Position numbers and translations under genes: made by a program
The notes under the pieces: generated by a model
What the model was told of the DNA's origin: nothing
Database searches by the model: none
What the model saw: only the letters and a program-made list of their open reading frames with translations
Assembly: GCA_017627015.1 (NCBI GenBank)
Contig: JAGAHP010000033.1
Coordinates: 1-16,131, forward strand
Source of the DNA: Bacilli bacterium
GTDB taxonomy: Bacteria; Bacillota_I; Bacilli_A; RF39; UBA660
Direction: 5' to 3'
DNA length: 16,131 nucleotides
In this document: piece after piece, positions 8,331-14,098 of the stretch
Numbering within the stretch: position 1 is the first letter of the stretch
Layout of the letters: every line of letters begins with the position of its first letter

Positions 8331-10247
8331 CTACATTTTAATTCCCATATTCTTTTTATTGTTTTTATCAAACAAGGTAGTTGGAAGATTTACTATTTTT
8401 TCTATAAACTTTCTATATTTTTCTTTTCTTTTTTTCGCTTTATAATATTTTTCTTTTATTGAACGATGTCTTTCATTTTCTTTAATATATTCTATTTTAA
8501 CTTCTTTATCATTTTTTAGTTCGTCTGAAGCATAATCAAATTGAGCTGGATTTGCTTTTATTGCTTCCAACACTACTTCTTTATCATTTCTTAGTTCATA
8601 TGATGCCCATTCTAATCCCCATCCAGTTTTTACAACTTGTAAAACCACATTTTTATCATTTTTTAGTTCGTCTGAAGCATACTCTAATGCCCACCCATCT
8701 TGTTTTACCGCTTCTAATACTACTTCTTTATCATTCTTTAGTTCTTCTGAGGCATACTTTAATGCACATCCATATTGTTTTACTGCTGCTAATACTATTT
8801 CTTTATCATTTCTAAATTCACCTGATAAGAATACTAATATATTTCCATTTTGTTTTACTGCTTCTAATATAAATGATCTATCATTTTGTAGCTCTTGTGA
8901 CACATTTGTTATTGCCCAAGCATGTTCTTTTAGTACTTCAATTATAAATTGTCTATCTTTTTTTATTTTTTCTGAAACGCTTTCTAAATGATAACCTACT
9001 TTTCGATCTAGAGCTTCCATTATTATTTCTTTGTCATCAACTCCCGCATTTTCTGGTAATCTTCCTAATGATAATATATCAACTTTTATTCTCTTATTTG
9101 TAATTCTATTATAATCTTCTATTATATTTCTTTTGCCACGAATTTTATATACTTTTTGCTCTTGATTCCATCCAAATCCATATTTTTTGGAATACAAATC
9201 TTCTAATTCAAATTCGGATAATTCTTCTCCGTTTTCAGTCTTTTTTCCAATTAAAGTTAATTGTTTCAAATCTTTTATTTTTTGTAAATATATATCAGAA
9301 GACCCTTTTGATAAAAAATCCATTTCTTTTAATTTACTTTCTATTATTTCTATCATTTTTTCTTCAACATTTTGACCATCTTCTATTCCTCTTATTTCAG
9401 CTATATCTGTTTTATTAATTAATCTAATAGCGATTCTTGGAATAGTATAATTATTCTTTTCATCTTTTGTATAATACACATAAAAATCTCCACCATTTGG
9501 TGCATCACTATATGGTCCACATACTTGTTTTATTGCCATATCTTCTGAAGCTGTACACCATCCAGTATTCATATTTTCTAATGATTTTGATAGTTTTATT
9601 GCATCTTCTCTACTTCCTTGATTATATTTTTTCCAAACACCCTCAGTACTAGTTTTATCTACAATATTTTGTTTATATTTTTTTTCAAATAAAGAACAAA
9701 TCTTATTAAAACTATCCATTTTATTTATTTTTTCTAGTGTATCTGTTGTTACTTCCTCACCTTTTACCAACTTTGATATTGTTTCTATTGATTTAGCAAT
9801 TATTTCTGGATTTGCAGATACAAATGGTGCGATTGTCTTTTTATCTCTTTTCAAGTATACTTCTTTAGCTTCATCATATGAACCCATTTTTAGCATACCT
9901 TGAAATGCCCAATACTTTGCCCAAGTAGGATAATCTGTTGTTTCATCGCTTAAATAATCAAGCCACATACCTAAACTTTTCTTTTGAGCATTAATAATAG
10001 CTTCTTTATCCATTCCATATGGTATATTTTCCTCTTTTATTACATATTTATCAAAGTATAAACTATATAATAATTCTTTTTTTGTTTCTGTATCTGCTTT
10101 TTTATGTATTCTTTCCAATCTATCCATATATTTTTGTATTGCTTCTTTTCTATTATCTGTATTTTCTTTTGTATGTTGTACTTCATCACTCTTATATAGA
10201 TTTTGATATAGTTTATCTAAAAATTCTATTCCTGTATAATCATTCAT
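8331..10247 (-). CDS. DUF4116-repeat protein with an N-terminal 'GWCTA' domain
   Basis: A 638-residue, charged, soluble protein without signal peptide. The first ~200 residues are helical. A central domain has TGWCTASED (Cys near 230), then GGDFYVYYTKDE, PRIAIRL (about 270-276) and IAEIRGIEDGQN (about 281-292); its layout loosely recalls PcfJ-like or phage-type proteins, but I cannot name it. Residues ~405-605 are eight tandem DUF4116 units of about 25 residues of the type NDKEVVLEAVKQDGWALEYA, a module known from protists, giant viruses and some bacteria, with unknown function. The C-terminus is very basic. The open frame extends to 10295, but the first 16 codons run through the promoter and terminator, and AGGTG precedes the ATG at 10247. 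It has its own promoter and terminator and separates two permease genes. Function unknown; protein-protein interaction is likely. Confidence 0.85.
   Translation of the reverse strand: MNDYTGIEFLDKLYQNLYKSDEVQHTKENTDNRKEAIQKYMDRLERIHKKADTETKKELLYSLYFDKYVIKEENIPYGMDKEAIINAQKKSLGMWLDYLSDETTDYPTWAKYWAFQGMLKMGSYDEAKEVYLKRDKKTIAPFVSANPEIIAKSIETISKLVKGEEVTTDTLEKINKMDSFNKICSLFEKKYKQNIVDKTSTEGVWKKYNQGSREDAIKLSKSLENMNTGWCTASEDMAIKQVCGPYSDAPNGGDFYVYYTKDEKNNYTIPRIAIRLINKTDIAEIRGIEDGQNVEEKMIEIIESKLKEMDFLSKGSSDIYLQKIKDLKQLTLIGKKTENGEELSEFELEDLYSKKYGFGWNQEQKVYKIRGKRNIIEDYNRITNKRIKVDILSLGRLPENAGVDDKEIIMEALDRKVGYHLESVSEKIKKDRQFIIEVLKEHAWAITNVSQELQNDRSFILEAVKQNGNILVFLSGEFRNDKEIVLAAVKQYGCALKYASEELKNDKEVVLEAVKQDGWALEYASDELKNDKNVVLQVVKTGWGLEWASYELRNDKEVVLEAIKANPAQFDYASDELKNDKEVKIEYIKENERHRSIKEKYYKAKKRKEKYRKFIEKIVNLPTTLFDKNNKKNMGIKM
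8440..9035 (-). repeat. Tandem ~75-nt coding repeats (DUF4116 units)
   Basis: About eight in-frame units encode the pattern ND-K/R-x-[VFI]-[VI]-L-E-A-[VI]-K-Q-x-G-x-A-L-x-[YF]-[AV]-S-x-E-L-[KR]. The four middle units (about 8490-8790) are also alike at DNA level, for instance the recurring TTTATCATTTTTTAGTTC and near variants, spaced about 75 bases. One unit (KNDKNVVLQVVKTGWGLEW, near 8620-8690) is a residue shorter than the rest. Confidence 0.85.
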
Positions 10248-10266
10248 ATAAACACCTACTATATAA

Positions 10267-10295
10267 ATTATATAAAAAAAAGATTGATTAATCAA
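10267..10295 (-). promoter_or_regulatory. Promoter of the DUF4116 gene
   Basis: TATAAT (10272-10267) stands 17 bases from TTGATT (10295-10290), which lies in the 3' arm of the ArsP_2 gene terminator. It is identical to the promoter at 8297-8325. Confidence 0.7.
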
Positions 10296-10299
10296 TCTT
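10274..10299 (-). terminator. Terminator of the Fur/ArsP_2 operon
   Basis: AAGATTGA and TCAATCTT pair around TTAA and run into eight T on the minus strand. The TAA stop of the permease overlaps the first stem bases. Confidence 0.85.
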
Positions 10300-11140
10300 A
10301 TAAAACAATATCAACTAGTATTCCTACTAAAACTCCTATTATATATATTAAAGAAAGAATAGTTATATTTTCTTTAATATTTTTATTAGTTCTAAATAGT
10401 AATAAAATGCCTAATCCTGAACCAGTTAAAAGTCCTGACATTAAATTACCAATAGTAATAAACTTAGATAAATATAATTCAGTCATAATAACAGATGATG
10501 CGCAGTTTGGAATAAGACCTATTAAAGAACATGCAAAATAAGTTAGTATATTTTTACTTAATAATATTTTAGATAAATTATCTTCGCCTATTTTTTCAAT
10601 AACAAATCCTATTACTAGATTAGCAATAAGCACAAATAATCCAATTTTTAAAGTATGTTTAATACTAGAAATAATAATATTTTCATGGTCACAACTACAA
10701 TGATTTTCTTCGCACATATGGTGTATATGTTCTTCTACTTTTTCAGTCTTTTTCCTATAAACTAAATCTATAATATAACCAATAGTTATTCCTACTAATA
10801 CTTTAAAACCTACTATTTTAAGTAATAAAAGTATGTCTACTTTTTCACCTAGCATTATAGGAAGCATCTCATCACTAGTAGATAAAAATACAGCGATTAA
10901 TGTTCCAATAGTTATTACTCTATTTGAAAATAAATTTGATGCCATCGCACTAAATCCACATTGTGGAAAAGCACCAAGTATTCCTCCAAAAAATGGTCCA
11001 AACTTTCTATTCTTTGAAAGTAATTCTTGATTCTTATGACTTAATTTATGTTCTATAAATTCTAGAACTAAAAAAGTAATAAGTAAATATGGTAATAACT
11101 TTACTGTATCTAAAACTGCATCTAATATAATATCTAACAT
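10298..11140 (-). CDS. ArsP_2-type putative heavy-metal permease
   Basis: A 280-residue membrane protein with about eight to ten spans in two related halves. The first half has GAFPQCGFSAMASNLFSNR (Cys near 61) and IAVFLSTSDEMLPI; the second has GLIPNCASSVIMTELYLS and GLLTGSGLGILLLFR. Paired PQCG/PNCA motifs with the SDE segment fit Pfam ArsP_2 (putative 10-TM heavy-metal exporter); some annotations call relatives arsenic efflux or manganese transporters. The hydrophilic loop between halves (about 137-153) holds HIHHMCEENHCSCDHE, a probable metal-binding site. The ATG lies seven bases inside the 3' end of the Fur-family gene, so the two are translationally coupled and under the same 7-1-7 operator. 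The metal is not identifiable from sequence. Confidence 0.88.
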   Translation of the reverse strand: MLDIILDAVLDTVKLLPYLLITFLVLEFIEHKLSHKNQELLSKNRKFGPFFGGILGAFPQCGFSAMASNLFSNRVITIGTLIAVFLSTSDEMLPIMLGEKVDILLLLKIVGFKVLVGITIGYIIDLVYRKKTEKVEEHIHHMCEENHCSCDHENIIISSIKHTLKIGLFVLIANLVIGFVIEKIGEDNLSKILLSKNILTYFACSLIGLIPNCASSVIMTELYLSKFITIGNLMSGLLTGSGLGILLLFRTNKNIKENITILSLIYIIGVLVGILVDIVL

Positions 11141-11526
11141 AATCTTTCCCTCTTTTCACATCTAGAACAAGTTCCATTAATAACTATGTTCTCTTTATTT
11201 AATTTAAACTTATGGTTTTTATTTATATGATTATATAGTTCATCAATACAATCACAGTCAACATGTTCTAATTTTTTACACTTATCACATTTTAAATAAA
11301 AGTGGTTTTCATGATCACACTTTTCTAAGTATTCATATGTAGTAATATTATCTTTAGATATGTTTTTATTTATTAAACCATCTTCTACTAACTTATCTAC
11401 TAAACGATATACAGTTGTTAAACCTACTCCATCTAATTCATTAAATATATCTTTAATAGTAAACTCTTTTTTCTTAGATTTAATAACATCTAATATTAAT
11501 TCCTTTTGTTTCGTACTATAAGACAT
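11134..11526 (-). CDS. Fur-family metal-dependent transcriptional regulator
   Basis: A 130-residue regulator. The N-terminal winged helix (about 1-70) has the recognition helix GVGLTTVYRLVDKLVEDGLI. The C-terminal dimer/metal domain has CDHENHFYLKCDKC and a later CSRC, the two CxxC pairs that hold the structural zinc in Fur, Zur and PerR. The frame can open at 11568, but the ATG at 11526 has GGAGG four bases upstream and gives the usual Fur-like N-terminus MSYSTKQKELIL; the longer form would translate through the operator. Upstream lie a TTGACT-16-TATAAT promoter and a perfect 7-1-7 palindrome, so it probably represses itself and the coupled permease. Whether it senses Zn, Fe, Mn or peroxide cannot be told; the transporter context favours a metal. 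Confidence 0.92.
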   Translation of the reverse strand: MSYSTKQKELILDVIKSKKKEFTIKDIFNELDGVGLTTVYRLVDKLVEDGLINKNISKDNITTYEYLEKCDHENHFYLKCDKCKKLEHVDCDCIDELYNHINKNHKFKLNKENIVINGTCSRCEKRERLC

Positions 11527-11539
11527 AATTCCTCCAATT

Positions 11540-11554
11540 TGAAAATCATTTTCA
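11540..11554. promoter_or_regulatory. 7-1-7 Fur-family operator
   Basis: TGAAAATGATTTTCA on the minus strand is a perfect 7-1-7 inverted repeat, the geometry of Fur/Zur/PerR boxes (Fur: TGATAATNATTATCA). It lies just past the -10 (11565-11560), over the expected start site, and 13 bases before the ATG, where binding would block transcription of the regulator and the coupled permease. Confidence 0.75.
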
Positions 11555-11559
11555 TATTC

Positions 11560-11587
11560 ATTATACACCTAAAAAAAAATAAGTCAA
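11560..11587 (-). promoter_or_regulatory. Promoter of the Fur/ArsP_2 operon
   Basis: TTGACT (11587-11582), 16-base spacer, TATAAT (11565-11560): the best promoter match in the window. The -35 lies in the loop and 3' arm of the ucpA terminator. Confidence 0.8.
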
Positions 11588-11599
11588 TACTTATTTTTT
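11571..11599 (-). terminator. Terminator of the Nudix/YjbR/ucpA operon
   Basis: AAAAAATAAGT (11599-11589 read on minus) pairs with ACTTATTTTTT across an ATTG loop and continues as nine T in all. It stands five bases past the ucpA stop. Confidence 0.8.
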
Positions 11600-11604
11600 A
11601 TTAT

Positions 11605-12378
11605 TTACGCACCCATAGTTAAAGTTTCTGGTAAAGTAGAACCTCCATCTATAACTATTCCTTGCGCAGTTATATAACTAGATTCTTCTGAGGCTAGGAA
11701 TGCTGCAAGTTCACCTAGTTCTTCTATTGTTCCTAATCTTTTCATAGGTATAGCTCCAGCAATACCATCTACTACTTCTTCTGGATTATCTGGATTAGAT
11801 AACTTAGCCATATTATCGACCATAGGTGTTCTTATATACCCTGGCATAATAGCATTTACTCTTATATTATTATCTACTACTTCTCTAGCAAGGGCTTTTG
11901 TAAAACCTAATAGAGCTGCTTTAGTAGTTGCATATGCTACTTCTCCAGCATCTGCGACCATTGGTCCTGTTACAGAAGATAAATTTATTATTGAACCATA
12001 ATTATTCTTTATCATATTAGGAAGAACTGCTTTAGTAACATTCCATGTTCCTATTATATTTATATCAAAATGATAATCTCTTACTTCATCATCCATATCA
12101 ATAAAATTTTCTAATTTACAAACACCTGCATTATTAACAAGAATATCAATTTTACCAAATTTTTCTACTACTTTATCTATCGCAGCTTTAACAGTATTTT
12201 TATCTCTTATATCTACTTTAAATCCTATTATATTATCATTATTAACTACTTTAGCTATTTCATCAGAATAATCTAGTATCGCAACTTTCGCGCCATATTT
12301 AACAAATACATCAACTATTCCTTTACCATTACCCATCGCACCACCAGTTACTACTGCTACTTTGTTTTCTAATTTCAT
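11605..12378 (-). CDS. ucpA: UcpA-like short-chain dehydrogenase/reductase
   Basis: A 257-residue classical SDR oxidoreductase using NAD(P)H. Seen are the cofactor motif TGGAMGNG (11-18), NNAG (82-85), the catalytic SSVTG (134-138) and YATTK (Tyr149, Lys153) and MPGYIRTPM (about 178-186). The whole sequence follows E. coli UcpA closely by memory: NNAGVC, DINI-G-WNVTKAVLP, SSVTG-MVAD, SNP-(D/E)PE, ELAAFLAS-ESSY and the C-terminal IDGGSTLPET. UcpA has an uncertain physiological role (furfural tolerance has been reported). The start has AGGAGG that overlaps the TAG of the YjbR gene. It is the last gene of the operon. Confidence 0.92.
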   Translation of the reverse strand: MKLENKVAVVTGGAMGNGKGIVDVFVKYGAKVAILDYSDEIAKVVNNDNIIGFKVDIRDKNTVKAAIDKVVEKFGKIDILVNNAGVCKLENFIDMDDEVRDYHFDINIIGTWNVTKAVLPNMIKNNYGSIINLSSVTGPMVADAGEVAYATTKAALLGFTKALAREVVDNNIRVNAIMPGYIRTPMVDNMAKLSNPDNPEEVVDGIAGAIPMKRLGTIEELGELAAFLASEESSYITAQGIVIDGGSTLPETLTMGA

Positions 12379-12386
12379 ATTTCCTC

Positions 12387-13046
12387 CTATTTATTTACTA
12401 AATCAAATGAATTATCTATTAAACTAAATATTATTTCATCATCAACTGTGTCATCTAATACAATAGTTAACCAGTACTTTTTATTCATATGATATGCTTC
12501 GTAAAATCCTTTTTGTTTTAATAATTCTTTAAGCATATTTTCTTCTACTTTTACATTAATTATTTCTATTTCACCAGTTCCTTTTTCTATTTTAGACTTA
12601 TCTACATTCATAATAATAGAAAACCATTTCTTATTATTCTTATTTCTAAATATACCATAATCATCATATTTTTCCCATAGGAATTCTGGTTTAACTTTAT
12701 ATTTGTCATAAATATACTTTGTAACTTTGTTTGTTTGATCATATATAAATTTTTTTTCTAAAGTACAATTATTCTTAATATCCTCTAGTATTTTTCTATA
12801 TTCTTCTCTAATTGTATTAACAAATTCTCCAGTATTCTTTTCTACCCTAAAATCAGTGTATTCTTCATCCAATTCTGTATCTATTATCTTACCTGTTAAT
12901 TTATCATCTTTAACTATTATTTCTACATTAAAAGTATTCATTATCTTTTTATTATAGATATAATAATCTTTTTCTTTTTTAAAACCATAATCCACTAACT
13001 TATTAATATCTATTTTTGCTTTTTTAAAAACTTCTTTTTCAATCAT
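12387..13046 (-). CDS. MmcQ/YjbR-family protein with an N-terminal extension
   Basis: A 219-residue soluble protein. The C-terminal half (about 105-217) matches the MmcQ/YjbR (DUF419, CyaY-like fold) family: KPEFLWEKYDDYGIFRNKNN, KWFSIIMNV, EIINVKVE and GFYEAYHMNKKYWLTIVLD, including the typical YHMNKKYW core and the closing helix SLIDNSFDLV. The first ~100 residues form an extra charged region that accompanies the domain in many Clostridia-like genomes. The family is described as possibly DNA-binding, with no settled function. The ATG overlaps the Nudix stop (ATGA) and lacks a strong SD of its own, so it depends on translation of the Nudix gene. Confidence 0.85.
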   Translation of the reverse strand: MIEKEVFKKAKIDINKLVDYGFKKEKDYYIYNKKIMNTFNVEIIVKDDKLTGKIIDTELDEEYTDFRVEKNTGEFVNTIREEYRKILEDIKNNCTLEKKFIYDQTNKVTKYIYDKYKVKPEFLWEKYDDYGIFRNKNNKKWFSIIMNVDKSKIEKGTGEIEIINVKVEENMLKELLKQKGFYEAYHMNKKYWLTIVLDDTVDDEIIFSLIDNSFDLVNK

Positions 13047-13432
13047 TTTCTATATTCTATTGCCTTTTCTAATAGTTCTCTTTCATCTTTATGAGTAATC
13101 ATTTTTAAAGCATCACTTGCTTTTATAAAGAATACATCACTTGTTTCTTCTTCTTGAGGTTTTAAATCTTTTGTTAATGGTTCACCAATAAAGAATACAA
13201 CATCTTTCATAACATTTGGTTTTGGACTATAAGTAATAACCTCTCTAAAACCTGGAATTATTTTTGCATCACAATTAGTTTCTTCTTTTACTTCTCTTAC
13301 TGCAGTTTCCTCTTCTGTTTCTCCTTTTTCTACATGTCCTTTTGGAAAACCATAGTGTCCTAAATTATGAAATACTACTAATACCTTGTCATCATCAAAC
13401 ACTAATATTCCACATGATTTTTCTTTTTTCAT
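13043..13432 (-). CDS. Nudix hydrolase (MutT/Ap4A-hydrolase-like)
   Basis: A 129-residue enzyme of the Nudix superfamily, which cleaves nucleoside diphosphates linked to another group. The Nudix box runs from Gly32 to Asn53: G-x5-E38-x7-R46-E47-x2-E50-E51, with the usual final Gly replaced by Asn. PKGHVEKGE before it and the long substrate loop fit diadenosine-polyphosphate hydrolases (bis(5'-nucleosyl)-tetraphosphatase type), but the substrate is inference. The ATG at 13432 has AGGAGGTAACGT upstream. It heads the operon Nudix, YjbR, ucpA and ends in TGA overlapping the next ATG. Confidence 0.93.
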   Translation of the reverse strand: MKKEKSCGILVFDDDKVLVVFHNLGHYGFPKGHVEKGETEEETAVREVKEETNCDAKIIPGFREVITYSPKPNVMKDVVFFIGEPLTKDLKPQEEETSDVFFIKASDALKMITHKDERELLEKAIEYRK

Positions 13433-13450
13433 ACGTTACCTCCTATTAAA

Positions 13451-13459
13451 ATTATAACA
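13451..13459 (-). promoter_or_regulatory. Promoter of the Nudix operon, extended -10
   Basis: TGTTATAAT on the minus strand (13459-13451) is a consensus -10 with TGn. The -35 region is the terminator stem of the HAD gene and matches poorly (TTTAAG at 17-base spacing). Confidence 0.65.
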
Positions 13460-13461
13460 CT

Positions 13462-13489
13462 AAAAAAACAAATCTTAAAAAGATTTGTT
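13462..13489 (-). terminator. Terminator of the HAD gene, stop codon at the loop
   Basis: AACAAATCTT (13489-13480 read on minus) pairs with AAGATTTGTT around TTT and runs into seven T. The TAA stop (13477-13475) lies at the loop edge, and the 5' arm encodes the last residues Asn-Lys-Ser-Phe. Confidence 0.85.
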
Positions 13490-14059
13490 CATTTTCTTTT
13501 GTAATATTAATTTTACTTTTTCTTTATGACTTTCTTGAAGTGCTTCTTTCATAGGATATTCTTCATTAAGATATTCAGCTTCTAGTAAATGATCTCTTAC
13601 TTTATTTAAGTCAGATTTAGAATAATCTTTTCTTTCTCTTGCGGGAATAGTAACTAAGTCATCATCATCTATTATGCAGTAACTATCTATTTCAGGATGC
13701 TTTTTTAAATATCCTAATATCTCATCTTCTTTCCATACAGGTGGATTTCCATCATAATTATCTCTAACATCTTTTAAATTAGGTGTTCTACCAATAACTT
13801 CTATACCATTTTGCTTCATTAAATCTAGTATCTCTTTTATCCAATCAACATCAGTTTCTAATGTCTCTTCATCTATACAATCTTTATAAGATGATTCAAT
13901 AACTATCTTTGCGTCATTTTCTTTACAAATTTCACCTAATATTTTAATACGTCTTTTTAATCTTTTTTCAAATTCAGATTTTGAAACTCTAATACCATTA
14001 TCATAAAAATCATGTAACCCATACAAGGCTCCATCAAAATCTAAAAATATTACTTTCAT
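13475..14059 (-). CDS. HAD-like phosphatase of the Swiss-Army-Knife RNA-repair type
   Basis: A 194-residue soluble protein with HAD-superfamily motifs: the nucleophile block FLDFDGALYG (Asp7, Asp9), motif II IESS (Ser56/57) and an acidic motif YCIIDDDD (131-134). Between them lie DWIKEILDLMKQNGIEVIGRTP and WKEDEILGYLKKHPEIDSY, which match the HAD_SAK_2 family ('HAD domain in Swiss Army Knife RNA repair proteins'), phosphatases often encoded free-standing or with RNA ligase modules. No ligase or kinase gene is in the window. Motif I reads DGAL where DGVL or DGTL is usual. The ATG has AAAGGGATGATTAT upstream and its own extended -10, so it can be transcribed apart from the genes before it. Substrate unknown. 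Confidence 0.78.
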   Translation of the reverse strand: MKVIFLDFDGALYGLHDFYDNGIRVSKSEFEKRLKRRIKILGEICKENDAKIVIESSYKDCIDEETLETDVDWIKEILDLMKQNGIEVIGRTPNLKDVRDNYDGNPPVWKEDEILGYLKKHPEIDSYCIIDDDDLVTIPARERKDYSKSDLNKVRDHLLEAEYLNEEYPMKEALQESHKEKVKLILQKKMNKSF

Positions 14060-14071
14060 ATAATCATCCCT

Positions 14072-14098
14072 TTTTGTGAAACAAATTATATCACAAAA
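14072..14098. promoter_or_regulatory. Inverted repeat over the HAD promoter, possible operator
   Basis: TTTTGTGA (14072-14079) and TCACAAAA (14091-14098) form an exact 8-bp inverted repeat with an 11-base spacer that contains the -10 TATAAT (14090-14085, extended by TGA). The layout suits a repressor site, or a leader hairpin just upstream of the SD. No T-run follows, so it is not a terminator. Confidence 0.45.
14085..14092 (-). promoter_or_regulatory. Promoter of the HAD gene, extended -10
   Basis: TGATATAAT on the minus strand is a consensus -10 with TGn extension, just after the stop of the upstream 158-aa gene. No good -35 is seen. Confidence 0.55.

Larger units (their letters stand above)
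10267..10299. repeat. 33-bp direct repeat, copy 2 (terminator/promoter module)
   Basis: Exact copy of 8297-8329. Here the stem follows the TAA stop of the ArsP_2-type permease (10300-10298) and the -10 serves the DUF4116 gene. Confidence 0.95.

Noticed and set aside
8552..8815. Plus-strand open frame rich in Leu and His
   Set aside because: It is the antisense reading of the DUF4116 coding repeats; no SD and an implausible repetitive composition.
8440..9035. Possible CRISPR array or satellite repeats
   Set aside because: The ~75-nt repeats are in frame, degenerate and encode DUF4116 units; there are no unique spacers between identical repeats.
10248..10295. Longer start for the DUF4116 protein at 10295
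   Set aside because: The extra 16 codons run through the promoter and terminator; the ATG at 10247 has a proper SD.
10284..10541. Plus-strand open frame opposite the ArsP_2 permease end
   Set aside because: No SD and no family resemblance; a shadow of the permease gene, as are the other plus-strand frames in the window.
11527..11568. Longer start for the Fur-family protein at 11568
   Set aside because: It would translate through the operator and start upstream of the likely transcription start; the ATG at 11526 has GGAGG at correct spacing.
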